64,000 bases of DNA from Bettongia penicillata ogilbyi (GCA_023548195.1 JAJHZJ010000807.1:297420-361419), one strand, 5' to 3'. Numbered from the stretch's first letter, positions 10,981 through 22,249 are shown. The notes: generated by a model not told the origin, from the sequence alone. Made by a program: numbers and translations.

Positions 10981-11099
10981 TACATAAAAGTAGTATTTAG
11001 TATGTCGGTTTTATCGGAGAGCTTTTGATTACACTTTAATATTTAAAAAGCCAACTGTTCTTTGGCCTAACATAAGTCTCGAGATTTTTTGAGATACCC

Positions 11100-11705
11100 T
11101 GTTTCCTGGAATTAATGCCTAGAAAGCAGGCTATGTCCTGAGCATGGTATAGCAACAATCCTTTGTGCTATGCATGATCTCACCAAAGAGATTATCGTTT
11201 GAAAAAAAGTGTATTGTTTGACCAGCACCAGGTGTTCACTGAGGGATTTATGTTTGGAGACCCACCCCCATTTTCCAGGAAGCTGAGAGGTATCCATCAC
11301 ATATCCTGACATCCTCACAATCTCTGTTTCTTATAACAGGTAAGTAAACCAAAACCAGGTACTTCTCTCTTGTTCCCAAAATGGTAATTATGGTTCTGTT
11401 TATGTCTGTGAGACAGTAGACTTGGAGACTGTCCCTACAGGACCCAGGGATGCCTCCACTGTCTGTGAATGATCATGCCATGGGGACAGCTAAGAATGAT
11501 GATGACATGGTCCAGCTCAGTTGGTTTTTTGTTTTGTTTTTTATTGTGTATAAAACACTGCCTTGACTCAGCAAGTTAAGTCCTCCTTCTCAGCAAAGGT
11601 GGTTTTTACTTGCAAATACTTCCTCAATTTGAAATTAAACTTCCACTTGTGTCCTGACTCTGGCCAACTTTGTAAGGCTCTGGCCACTCAAAGACCACTT
11701 CCAAT
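11100..11705 (+). other. Possible solo LTR-like segment
   Basis: The segment is more GC-balanced than its surroundings. It shows a TATA-like box (GTATAAAACAC, about 11549), then about 85 bp later an ATTAAA polyadenylation-type signal (about 11632), then a GT-rich 'cttgtgtcctgactctgg'. This order is typical of the U3-R-U5 part of an LTR. A splice-donor-like CAGGTAAGT lies at 11338. No clear TG...CA ends, flanking duplication, primer-binding site or viral gene was found, so this is tentative and could be unique DNA. Confidence 0.25.
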
Positions 11706-13639
11706 CTGGTAAACAATAGACACATAAAAAAATGGATGGGATTTTAAAACCTCCAAGAACTGTGTGCCTACAGTTTTACCATATAAACATGTCCTTCACT
11801 TCACAATGTTTTGGTCAAGATCAAATGCTATCATTATTGGGTAAGGAAAGGAAAACAAGAAAAGAGCCAGGAGATTTCTGGAAGAGATTAAATGTCAAGA
11901 ATCCACAGGATTCACATATGATAAAAATAAGGAAATAATTCCAAAATAGATTTCCACTGCATTACATAGAATGACAACAACAAATTCTCATTTGGTTAAG
12001 TTTGCAGTTGAAGACATCTTGATTTTTGTGATTATTAGTTATAGTAATACAATAGTCCAGAAGTTGATGGGAAAGCTTTGACAGTTTTTGGAATCAGTAT
12101 TCTCAAAAATAACCAGAAGAAATCCATAGCCTTTTCATACTTAAGACAAAATATTCATGAGCAATAATAATCTAATGTTTTATGAATATAATACTATAAA
12201 AATCTCAATGTAATTATGTTGACTTACAAATGGAAGTTTAATGAGGGTCATTTTATACTTCAATATCAGCAATTTTCCCTTATTAGTATTATTAATAAAA
12301 CACACTGATTTAGTGCTTACAGGACAATAAAATCAGTTATTATTGCTGTTTTTAATTACAAGTGCAGATCCAACATTATATAAATTCTAACCCTCTGTTA
12401 AAATAATTTGTTTATTTTAAGATGAGGCAAAATATAAATGACCTCTAAATCCCATTTAGTTCACAGTTCTTTGGATTTTAGGGAGTTTATGTTTGATAAA
12501 ATGCATGATTTCAATTGCAATTATTCCAATCCCCCAATCAGGAAGATTCCTAAGTTTTAGGAAGATGTTGAATAGCTTGCTGCTTAAATTTGTGCACATG
12601 TATGCACACACAGATTATATATTGCACATAATTATATATTTATATTATTACATAAAGTTATAAGTGGTTACATATATGTGCATATAGCTATATGTATATA
12701 AGTATACATATTTATAAAATGTATCATGATTTATTAATTTCTGGAACCTCTGTGGGTGAGGTAGCAATATTTCAGTTGCCAGGAACATTTTTGGTGTCCC
12801 AATAAAAGAATATATTATAATGTCTCTGAATACACAGGCCATGGGGGAAAGGTTGATAAAAGGAGCAACTTTTTCTTCGGACTTATTTCACTGAGAGTAT
12901 CGCCTAGTTCTCCATCTCTTCAGTTATTGTAGAGCCAATGCCAATCTTGATATACTCCTTTTCTGTCATTTCTTAATTTGTCTCTGAGTTCTTTACTCAA
13001 CTTTGTAAGATGCTTTCTCATTTCTTTCCATTGTTAAACTGTCTAAAATTTTTGTCTGGTTTCAAGATGTCTCCTTCCTTTTATACAAATTCCTCAGGGC
13101 TATTAACATGTCTCAATAACTTTGAATGATGTTATCAGGTTCATTTACCTCATTTAGTTCATTACCCCATTTAATAATAATTAAATAATTATTTAATAAT
13201 TAAATTGAGAAATATATTTATCCAGTAAAGTTAATAATGTCTACAGTATGGTGGAATAATCACTGTTACAGCATCTTTATAAAAGAAATTATCAGACTCA
13301 GTTGCAATGTATTTTGTAGGCCAAAAGCACATAAGCAGAATCTCCTATCTCTGTGTGTCTAAATTCTGCTTTTTTGTCATACTCACTATTTCTCTTATCC
13401 TGTGTGTGATTATATTTATCTACATACATATGAATTATATATATATGTATCATATACATATATATACATATATCTCATAAATAATTGTCTAATTTAAAAT
13501 ACCTTCACATTTTAATCTATTTCCCGTTATCTCACATGTTTTTAGGCCCTCTCTGACCTATTTGATATCTACTTGAGAAATGTGAATTAAACTTAGAGTT
13601 ATTCTAAAAGAAACATAGATATTTTCATTTTCCCAGTTA
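11706..13639. other. Unassigned AT-rich sequence
   Basis: No repeat family or gene was recognised. It contains AT-palindromic stretches (about 13175-13206), a TATATG-type simple repeat (13431-13481) and mixed TACATA tracts near 12590-12725. Confidence 0.5.
13431..13481. repeat. (TA)n / (CATATA)n simple repeat
   Basis: Alternating purine-pyrimidine ATATATATATGTATCATATACATATATA-type tract. Confidence 0.85.
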
Positions 13640-13790
13640 TCCAAGCTTAAAATTTAAGTGTCAGCTTCGATTCTTTTTTGTCTTTCAAGCCATGGAGTCA
13701 GTGTGTTACTAAGTCTTATAGATTTTGCCTTTGTAATATTTCTCACATTACTCCCTCTTTCTCTGTTCCTCTTGAATCCACCCCACGTCA
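13640..13790 (+). mobile_element. L2-type LINE internal (RT-region) fragment
   Basis: The phrases 'caagccatggagtcagtgtg', 'tactaagtcttatagatttt' and 'gcctttgtaatatttctcac' resemble the part of the L2 RT ORF that encodes 'sLSLTSHIQSISKSCRLYLQNIS'-like sequence. It is short and diverged. Confidence 0.45.
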
Positions 13791-14854
13791 TACCTGCAGG
13801 GAGGGTGCCCAGGACAGAGAAAGATTATACCATACAGTGATCAGTTGAAGAAACTAGGAATGTAGGAATGTTTTACTTGACAAAAGATGACTTGGAGAAT
13901 AAGTTGTAATAACATTTTATATATTTAAAAGACCAAAATATTTGAAATTGTTTTCTTGACCTCTAAAGAAATTGACTTCTATAGAAATAATGATAGTTAG
14001 CTTGAAAGAGCTATTATCCCCTTCACATTGTGGGGGATATGGATGTGGCACCCTCATGATCTGGAAAATCCCTGTAAACATTTTTGACTCTCTTGTTTTG
14101 TAAAAGAGAAGTCTGAATTTTTCTTTTGATTTTATAGGTGTTGCTATTATACAGTATTGTACGTATAATTTATGTGTTTCTGAATTCTCAAAATTTTTTC
14201 TAAGTCATATGCTGGTTTCTGCAGCTTCTACAAAACTCTTAAAATATCCCCATTTAATTTCTTAAGCAATCCAAATTATATTGAAACCACCACAGAGAAA
14301 GTTGTGATGTAGAAGAGATAACTGTATTCCTGGACAGGACTCTAGATTTGTAGTCCTAAAATGTGCTGTCAGTTTATCATCCTGTATTTCTAGTTTATTC
14401 AGCTAAAAAGAAAAAAGTGAGGAGCTTAGACATGATCTTTCTAAAATACCTTCTGCTTCTGATTTTCCATGAATGTACCCTAGAAGGAAGTAAAACTCTC
14501 TCAGTGGAAGTGTTAAAGCTGTAAAAAAGATTAAACATGATATTACTTCAAATTTCTATTATATTGATTCCATTCTGTAATTGAATCTATTCCACATTTT
14601 GTCAGGCCATATTTCTGGAGTTAAGTTCAAGAATGCAGTTGCCCCTCCTAGATAGTTTAAAGGATTGGTTGAGTGGAAATGTTTTCATTCATCTGGTGAG
14701 TCCCTGGGACATCTGATTGTTTTCTGGAAACCGCGGTCGGTTTATCCTGATGCCATTTGGGCACTTCTGTCCTTGCCTCCCCTTGTACATTTAGGGAGGG
14801 TTCGAGCTCCTGTTGTGGATCAATCTGTGTGATTCTTGTCTCCTAGCCAAGATT
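13791..14854. other. Unassigned sequence
   Basis: No feature was recognised. A small patch around 14730-14750 contains CpGs (ACCGCGGTCGG), unusual for this AT-rich region, but nothing ties it to a gene. Confidence 0.45.
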
Positions 14855-15112
14855 GTTGCTGTTCAGTTATTTCAGTCATGTCCAACTTTTTCTGACTCAA
14901 TTTAGGGTTTCATTGGCAAAAATATTAATGCAACTTGTCATTTCTTTCTTCAGTTCATTTTACAGATGAGGAAACTGAGGCAAACAAGCTGAAGTGACTT
15001 GGCCAGGGTCACATAGCTAATCAATATTTGAGGCCAGATTTGAATTCAGGATGAGGAGTATTTTTATTTCCAGGCCTGACCCTCTATCAACTGAGCTATC
15101 TAGCTGCCCCTA
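14855..15112 (-). mobile_element. tRNA-headed SINE with RTE/BovB tail, near complete
   Basis: Antisense text in order: 'gttgctgttcagttatttca', 'gtcatgtccaac', 'ggtttcattggcaaaaatat', 'tcattttacagatgaggaaa', 'ggccagggtcacatagcta', 'gaggccagatttgaattcag', then 'actgagctatctagctgccc' at the tRNA-like head. The left ~90 bp (sense 3' end) parallels the 3' end of the BovB LINE at 1764 ('ttgttgtggatcagtcattc', 'agtcatatctgactct'). This suggests tail sharing between SINE and partner LINE. Confidence 0.88.
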
Positions 15113-15740
15113 GACACGACTACAAGAGGCAGACAAGTCTCATAAAACAATTAGCATTGTTTGTCAGAGAGTAGCATACTCAGTTACACCTGAATGCCAA
15201 CCCACTTTTCCCAGGATAGTCAATGGTAATGTTCTCCAAATATCTAGACCTCCTCCTTTCCTTTATATTAATAAAGTGAATCCCCACCCTTTTCTCGTTG
15301 AAGTTACTGCCTTCACTGAGGTGGCCAGTCTGTCCTCTTTTGTTAATAGTTATATATGACACTAAGTCAGTTATGCTCTGAGACCATATTTCAGTCTATC
15401 TTTATTGCATTTACTCTCCACAAAGCATAGCTGAATGATATTTTTCTTGGACTTTATTCCAGTACATTAGAGAAATGTGATGGTACAAAAACAATATTAA
15501 ATACTAATCATTGTTTACTTGTAACTTACAAAACTGCTAGTGCTAAAACCAATGCCTCCTGCCTCTTTGAGTTTGAGTATATTATCATTAATTATTATTA
15601 TTTATTTCTCTACTGAATCATTGATCACATCAATGATTGTCTAGGACGCTTCTTCCAAATTCCACCTCATTTGTCAAATTGAGATGTCAGTTCTCAAAAT
15701 ACAGCAATGGTATGTAGTATAAACTCCACAGTATGACTTC
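15113..15740. other. Unassigned sequence
   Basis: AT-rich with no recognised repeat or gene. Confidence 0.45.
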
Positions 15741-16715
15741 TTTGTCGGTTAACAAGTATTTATTAGACACCAACGACATGCCAGGCACTGTGCTAAGTGC
15801 CAAGGATACAAAGAAAGGCAAAAGATAGTCCCTGCCCTCAAGCAGCTCACAATCTAATGAGGAAGACAATAAAATAATAACTAGGAGTAATTATGTGGAA
15901 ACAAAATATATATGAGACAAATTGAAGATAGTAGCAAAGGGAAGGCACTAGCATTAAAGGAAAACAAGGAAAGGATTTTCAAAGAAGGTGAAATTTTAGC
16001 TGGAACTTGAAAGAAACCAGAGAAGTCATCAGGCAGACATGAAGAGGGAACACATTGTAGGAATTGGGAATTAACAATGAAAATGCTCAATCTGGAGATA
16101 GAATGACTTATGTGAACAACAGCAAGGGGCCAGTGTCACAGAATCAGAGAATAGATGAAGGGGATTAAGATGTAAGAAGACTAGAAAAGGTAGGAATAGA
16201 CCAGATTGGAAAATGTCAAGCAGATGATTTTATAGTTGATGTTGAAGGTGAAAGAGAGTCACTGGAGTTTATTAGTGTATGTATTAAAGGTTATCAAAGT
16301 GGGGGATAGGCAGAGAGAGATGGTTAGCCTTCAATGTTGGGAAGATCATTTTGACAGCTGGACTGGAGCGAGGAGAGACTTCTAGTAGACTATTATATTG
16401 ACCCACGCATTAGAAGATGAGTACCTCCTCCAGGATAGTAGTGGTGTCAGAGAAGAGAAGGAGGTTTTTAGGAGAGATCTTCCAAAAGGAAAATTCATAG
16501 GACCTGGCAACTAAATGGATTTGATGAAATTAAGACAAAGTGAGGAGTAAAGGATAACTGCTAAATTGTGAGCCTCAGTGACTAACAGAATGGATGGTGG
16601 TGTCCTAGAGAGTAAAAGGGAAATTTTGAAGATGGGAGAGTTTTGAGAGAAACAAAGATAAAAACAGTTTTGAATTGCTGAGTTTAAAATATCTACAGAA
16701 ATACAGTTCAAGGGG
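15741..16715 (-). mobile_element. L2-type LINE, ~1 kb 3' part including RT region
   Basis: The left end is the antisense L2 tail ('aacaagtatttattagacac', 'gccaggcactgtgctaagtg', 'caaaagatagtccctgccct', 'cacaatctaatg'). It continues without interruption through the 3'UTR ('agggccactggagttt'-type text near 16262-16275) into the RT ORF. The minus-strand frame at 16511-16711 contains PPSILLVTEAHNLAVILYSS, resembling the L2 RT block ending in NLGVILDSSL. It is 5' truncated and broken, and is one of the longest L2 copies here. Confidence 0.8.
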
Positions 16716-16803
16716 CTAGGGATGGAAATGTAGATCTAAATTCAAATCCTCCTTCAGACCCTTACCTGTGTAACGTTGCCCAAATCACATAACCTCTTTC
16801 GGC
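16716..16803 (+). mobile_element. SINE head fragment
   Basis: The text 'aaattcaaatcctccttcag', 'cttacctgtgtaacg' and 'caaatcacataacctctt' is the tRNA-derived head and body of a marsupial SINE. It stops abruptly where the truncated HAL1 begins, so a deletion or rearrangement joined the two. Confidence 0.65.
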
Positions 16804-16811
16804 GCAGTGTC

Positions 16812-18582
16812 TTCACCATTTCATATTGCTCTTGATTTTTGTAATTGAAAGTCAAATTGTCTATTCTGCTCTGGTCTTTTCAATAAGAATACTTGGAAGT
16901 CCTCTATTTCATTGAAATTCCATTTTCCCCCTCAAATATTATACTCAGTTTTGCTGGGTAGGTGGTTCTTGGTGTTAATCCTATTTCATTTGACCTCTGG
17001 AATATCATATTCCAAGTCCTTTGATCCCTTAGTGTAGAAGCTGCTAAATCCTATGTCTTCTTATTTCCACACTACTTGAATTGGTTTTTTGTTTGCTTGT
17101 TTTTTCTGGCTGTTTGTACTATTTTCTCCTTGAACTTGGCTATATATTCCTAGGAGTTTTCCTTTTGGAATCTCTTTCATGAGGTGATTGGTCAATTCTT
17201 TCCTTTTCTATTTTACCCTCTGGTTCTAGAATATCAGGGCAATTTCCCTTCGTAATTTCTTGGAAGATGAGGTCTAGGCTCTTTTTTTGATCATGCTTTT
17301 CAGGTAGACGAATAATTTTTAAATTGTCTCTCTAGATGGATCTACTTTCCAGGTCCATTGTTTTGCAATGGGATATTTCACATTGTCTTCTAGTTTTTCA
17401 TTCTTTTGTTTTTGTTGTAGAATTTTCTGATTTCTCATAAAGTCACTGGCTTCCATCTGCTCCACTCTAATTTTTAAAGAACTATTTTCTTCAGGGATCT
17501 TTTGAACCTCCTTTTCCATTTGGCCAATTCTATTTTTTAAAGTAATCATCTCCTCATTGGCTTTTTGGACCTCGTTTGCCATTTGGGTTAGGCTATTTTT
17601 AAAGGTGTTACTTTCTTTAGCATTTTTGGGTTCTCTTTTAGCAAGCCGATGACTTGCTTTTCATGATTTTCTTGCATTGCTGTCGTTTCTCTTCCCACTG
17701 CATATTTTTGGAGGCTTTGTAAGAAGTCTTGACCTTGCTATTTTCCTCTGATGATATGCTTTGCTCTTTCTCATCTGAAAGGATGGAAGAAAATATCTTT
17801 TCACCAAGAAAGTAACTTTCTATAGTCTTATTTTTTCCCCCTTTGGGGCATTTTCCCAGCCAGTTACTTGACTTTTGAGTCCTTTGTCAAGTGTTGTGTA
17901 TACTTTCCTAGGATTCAGAGATTTTGTGCAGCTGTTCTCTGAGATATCATAGGGACCAGTAAGTTCTCAGTTCCTCCAAATAAAGCCTGTGATCTGGTCT
18001 GTGAGAAACAATAAGCACTCTTTTCTGCCCTGGATCTGCAAGTAGGGTTCCCTCTCCACAGCCTCCACTGGCTCTTCCACATCAGTGCTCCTCCTCAGCC
18101 CAGGACTGTTACTCAGGACTGAGACACAGATCAGCTGCTCAATTCCCCCAGGGTGTGAGCAAGTGCTCCAAAAGTGGATGCTGCTGCTGAAATGACTGCT
18201 GCCATCATGGGAATGAGGCTGGAGCCAGACTGTTCTTCCCTCTCAGTCAAGTGACAGAGCTTTCTTACTGACCTTTGAAGCTATCTTCGGCATTTGTGGG
18301 TTGAGAAATTTGGAAGTAGCAGCTGCTGATGATTCAGCTCCCTGAAGCCTGTTCCAGTCCCATATGGACCTGCATGCCCTACACAATGCTCCACTCTGAG
18401 CTCAGTGCCCTAGATTTTTCCTGTTGGCCTTCCAGGATATCTTAGGTTGAAAATCTGTTTCACTTTCTCATTTTGTCTTTTGGTGCTCTTGAACTTGTTC
18501 AGAATCATTTTTAGACATATTTTAAGGTCTATGGGTTAAGAGGTAGAGCTGGTCTATCCTACTCTGCCATCTTGGCTCTGCC
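16812..18582 (-). mobile_element. HAL1/L1 copy with 5' end but no 3' end
   Basis: The right boundary is the standard 5' terminus (antisense 'ctctgccatcttggctctgc', 18561-18582), followed on the minus strand by 5'UTR and a complete-length but decayed ORF1. The copy ends at the ORF1 terminus (about 16812), with no 3'UTR or poly-A, next to a half SINE. LINEs are normally truncated at the 5' side, so loss of the 3' side points to a later deletion. Confidence 0.8.
16828..17850 (-). pseudogene. L1/HAL1 ORF1 remnant
   Basis: The open stretch 17582-17319 preserves the coiled coil: two 21-residue units with QMEKEVQK and VEQMEAS, ending LEDNVKYPI. C-terminal RNA-binding and CTD segments can be followed in antisense at about 16900-17300 with stops and indels. 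It cannot encode a full ORF1 protein. Confidence 0.75.
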
Positions 18583-18721
18583 AAATTTTTTTTTTTACTA
18601 TAGTAAGATAGTTTTCAAGACCTGTGAATTTCCTAAGTGCTAAGAAATCTTCAAACTCTGAGATGGAAAATAAAGTCAAGATAATCCAATTTATCTATTC
18701 CATGAAAGGTAGACATGGTTT

Positions 18722-18770
18722 TATAGGATCATAGGTGTAAAGCTGAAAGGAAGCTCAGAGGCCATCTAAC
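18722..18770 (-). mobile_element. SINE fragment, part 1 (split by hAT element)
   Basis: The text 'ataggatcataggtgtaaag', then 'gctgaaaggaagctcagagg' and 'ccatctaac', is the antisense 3' part of a marsupial SINE. It continues at 18940 with 'ctaacccaactct' after the insertion. Confidence 0.7.
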
Positions 18771-18939
18771 ATAAGGATTCTTAAACTTTATTTTTTTCAA
18801 ATTGTGACTCCTCCAGAGCTTCAAATAGATACATACATATATACATACATACATATACATACATATATATATATATATATTTATATATAGTCCCATACAT
18901 GGTTGTGACCCACAGTTCAAGAAAATCAGCAGCGCTGAT
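18771..18939. mobile_element. hAT-type miniature element nested in a SINE
   Basis: The ends are inverted-repeat-like: 'aggattcttaaactt' at the left and 'gttcaagaaaatc' at the right. Flanks CATCTAAC (18763-18770) and TTTCTAAC (18940-18947) agree in 6 of 8 positions, as expected for an aged 8-bp hAT duplication. The host SINE reads through when the insert is removed. A TACATA/TATA microsatellite (about 18826-18890) fills the middle. A perfect hairpin (AAAATCAGC-agc-GCTGATTTT, 18922-18942) spans the right boundary. No transposase is encoded. Confidence 0.6.
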
Positions 18940-19030
18940 TTTCTAACCCAACTCTATCATTTTGCAAATGATGAAGCCCTGAAAAGAGAGGTTCAGTGAC
19001 TAGCCCAATATAGTATATCTACTAAGCAGA
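18940..19030 (-). mobile_element. SINE fragment, part 2
   Basis: The text 'ctaacccaactctatcattt', 'tgcaaatgatgaagccctga' and 'agaggttcagtgactagccc' continues the SINE interrupted at 18770. The tRNA-like head is lost or unrecognisable. Confidence 0.65.
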
Positions 19031-20075
19031 AGAAATAGAAGAAAAAGGGGGAGAGCAGAGGCAAAGATTACTATTGTCTAAATGTCACGGAAAGCATATA
19101 AATGACAAAGAAAATTATGTTTGAAATATAGATTGTTTTCTTCTCTGGTTAAAATGGCCAGATCAAATTTTAAATCGGTTTCATTATGACAGGAGGGGGA
19201 GAAGTCACCTAGTAGTTGTCAGTTTGATGACCACTGAAATGAAATACTTTACTTATCTCACTGATTAATTCAGTGAATTCCTATAACATGATTCTGATCA
19301 GTGTTCTGTGCAAAAAAAAATCATAGTTTAGGAGTTTGTTATTTTTTTTTCTTCAAGGGCAGTTAATACATTAAATCTTTGATAGTTATAGTCTCTTTCT
19401 TTAGCCTATAATTATATGCTTGCTGGATGTAGTGGTGAGGGATGACTTGAAATTGACAAATATCTCCCTGAAATGTTGAAGTCAATTTTTCAATAATGAT
19501 AAAACGAAATCTCATATTTCTTGTCCTGAAATCTTATTTTATGTCTCTTATAAATTAAAGTGTTTTGGTAACACATTGGAAAGACTTGCACTGTGAAAAG
19601 ATAATCACTTCATTTCATATCATGTTTGCGTGATGTGTTTAACAAAATGTTTAACAATGTGATATGATCAGTTGTAATTTATTTCAGTCACTTCCATTTC
19701 ATTCTGTCCTTTATAGATATAAAAATTCTATTGAAATGATCATAAAAGTGCAAAAGATATGGAAAATGACTTATTTCAATGCAACTATTTATTAGCACTT
19801 TTGGAATCTTGGAAAATGATATCTTGCTCATACAGTAACTTGAAAAACAACATTGAATTCACATCAATCTCACATCATGGTCAACAGATATCCTACTCTC
19901 TGTTTATTTCATTCCAGGATTTGCATAAAATTAGCAGTAAAAGACAAATAATTGACAGGATTAGGGAGACAATTTCATTCCTAATGAGAATGATTTCTAA
20001 TTTGGGTAAAGGGTGTCATGTTTCAGGGCCTTTTTTTAATGTATTGAGTTGGTATAATTAATTACTATTTAAACC
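19031..20075. other. Unassigned sequence
   Basis: No repeat or gene was recognised. The 100-residue frame at 19759-20061 has no domain or codon signal that I can identify. Confidence 0.45.
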
Positions 20076-20265
20076 AGGGATTCTTAACCTATTTTACTTC
20101 ATGTATTCCTTTGGTATTCTCATGAATCTGTGAGGACTTTTTCAGAATGCCTTGAAATTTATAACTAAAATATATAAGATTTCAAAGGAAATTAATCACA
20201 GCAAAATGTAGTTATCAACAACATTTTAACGTTCATAGACCCTGTATTAAGAATGGCTGATTTAA
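20076..20265. mobile_element. hAT-type miniature element (MER1/Charlie-like ends)
   Basis: The left terminus CAGGGATTCTTAACC and right terminus GTATTAAGAATGGCTG form imperfect inverted repeats. Flanks ATTTAAAC and ATTTAAAT agree in 7 of 8 bases, consistent with a hAT 8-bp duplication. The interior contains 'aaaatatataagatttcaaa', 'ggaaattaatcacagc' and 'cgttcatagaccc', resembling non-autonomous Charlie-type elements. No transposase. Confidence 0.7.
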
Positions 20266-21439
20266 ATATTATAAATTGTGATATTTGTTGGCCTTCCAAG
20301 ATATTTGTTACAATTTATTCTAATTTACCATAGACTGAATATATTTGTAATCATGTATTTATATGTGTGCAAAGAATCACTATGGAAGCATTATTTTTTT
20401 AATTGCTATGAAATTACCATTTCATAGTTTAAGTGAGGTTAAAATCTTTAGAAAAAATGGCATTTCTTTCTAGTGTACCATAAAAGGCCTAGACTGGCAT
20501 CCAATTCTCAAATTACTTGGATTGATTAATATTCCACAAAAGCAAGTGGGAAGAAATACATCTTTTCAAAAAAATTCAATTAATTGAAAATGCAGCGCTG
20601 CCTATTTTTAGTTTCTCATTTCTTTAATCCATTCCTAATACAAGTGAACAGGCTGCTACACTTCTTGTCTGCTTTCTCACTCAAAGCGCTTTCTTTTGAT
20701 GCCAGCCTCACCATGTTGCCTCTCTCTGGCACTGGAGCACTATCTTTTGTCACCATGAAGTCTGTGTTTTGTGATAAAGTGCAGTTACGGTCTGCCTTGC
20801 TGACTCTGGGCTCTGCTATAGAAAAAGCTCCATTTTGCTACACCATTCATTTGAAAGCCTTCTCTTTTCCTGCCTGGCTCTTTTTAAAACATTTACCTGA
20901 AGTCCCAAAGGTGTTATTTTTAACATGTTTTAGTTGTTTCACATAGACTAGGTATTCACTTCTGAGTGCTATGAAAGGGATGGTTGTGATTGTTTGGGGA
21001 AGTGAACTATAAATGGGCAGCACAAAGGTTTATTTCTTTTATGAAGAACAGCAATAGTACTGTTGTGGTTGTTTTTAATGTAAAAAAATTTGTGTTTTTC
21101 AAGATGTTAAGACCAGTTCTAGCTATGATAAGTGGGCTGCTCCATTGCATGGTCAGTCTATTTATATTGACTGGTAGCAATTGCTATAACCAAATGTATT
21201 GTGTTACGATCTACAAAGATGTTGGGGGTACCTGAAATGACAGAACTGGCTGGAACATGGACAGCTCCTTTCTTGTCTATAAACAGAATTTTTTCATACT
21301 TTTCAATAAGACAGAAAAAAAGAATGAGTTCAATACATTACTTTCTTTCCACAAATTTGCCTTTAGAAAAAGAAAAACAAAACTATCAGGTATTTGTCTT
21401 CTTCTCAAACACAATCTCATATTATTTTTCTTACTGTTC
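20266..21439. other. Unique, higher-complexity sequence; candidate conserved non-coding DNA
   Basis: The block at about 20440-21240 matches no repeat I recognise and is less AT-monotonous than its flanks. It includes a perfect MEF2-type site CTATTTTTAG (20602-20611) and an AAAGCGCTTT palindrome (about 20685). The 120-residue frame at 20584-20946 has no recognisable domain, lacks a clear start context and is hydrophobic-biased. I do not call it a gene. Confidence 0.35.
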
Positions 21440-21570
21440 AATTTGCCTAAAACTTCATCTGCATTCCCTCAACCTATTGAAATTCCATCCATTTTTCAAG
21501 AATCAAATGTCATCTCCCCAATAAAGTTTTCTTTGACCTTTGTGGGTGAAAATAGTCTTTTCTTGCTCAG
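21440..21570 (+). mobile_element. L2-type LINE 3'-region fragment
   Basis: The text 'attccatccatttttcaaga', 'atcaaatgtcatctccccaa' and 'taaagttttctttgacctt' follows the L2 3' region encoding the tail of the ORF ('ctcaaatgccacct...aagccttcct'). Confidence 0.5.
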
Positions 21571-21619
21571 GCTATTGATAAAATTCTATTTGCATCATTG
21601 CTATGCCATCCTCTTTATA

Positions 21620-21862
21620 TTTTTGGTCCAGACTCATGATTTCATCAGTTACACCATGATCTCCCAGCACTGAAATTCTTTACCAATGGAGATTTGCATT
21701 TGCTTTGAAATTTATAATCTTGGAGTTCCCTGGAGATGCACAGAGATTAAGTGATCATACTGTATGATTTTACAAACAGTTTGTGGCAGAGTAGCAATTG
21801 AATCCAGGTCTTCAAGATTTCAAGGCTTTTGAATCTACTGTTTTCATTCACTGTGCAACACT
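21620..21862 (-). mobile_element. tRNA-headed SINE, antisense (fourth tail type)
   Basis: Antisense order: 'gactcatgatttcatcagtt', 'gatctcccagcactgaaatt', 'ctttaccaatggagatttgc', 'tttgaaatttataatcttgg', 'agagattaagtgatcat', 'ggcagagtagcaattgaatc' and 'caggtcttcaag'. The sense-strand sister copy is at 63190-63437. The tail is unlike the RTE, CR1 or L2 tails of the other SINEs. Confidence 0.75.
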
Positions 21863-21924
21863 GGTTTTCTTTAAGCATTTATTGGGCTTTTAAGATATGG
21901 TTATCTGTGTCTGTCATGGCTCCT

Positions 21925-22040
21925 TACTTTATTGTAAGCTCCTTAATGACAGTGTCACTGATTTTCCATCTTTGTCCAGCATTAGGTAGATTATTTGAAC
22001 ATAGTAGGTACTTTAAAAAAGGTTGTTGAATTGAATCATT
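21925..22040 (+). mobile_element. L2/MIR-type 3' tail fragment
   Basis: Sequence 'ttattgtaagctccttaatg', 'ccatctttgtccagcattag' and 'catagtaggtactt' is an L2-like terminus. Confidence 0.6.
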
Positions 22041-22249
22041 CTTTGCTAAACTGATACTCTGCTTTGCCTCACCACTGATATTCTTTTCTTCCTATAAGTT
22101 CATTAGACTCTCCAGCTGGAATACTTAATATTTTTTTAATGACTTCACTTGTTTGTTCAAAGGCAAATTAATCATAGAGTTGAGATGTGCCTCTAAATCT
22201 CCTGACTCTTAAGCTATTGTTTTCTGTACTTCCTGTGTGTTTGTCCTCA

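Noticed and set aside
20584..20946. 120-residue open frame as a small gene
   Set aside because: No recognisable domain, starts from a non-ATG codon, hydrophobic-biased composition, and no splice or promoter context.
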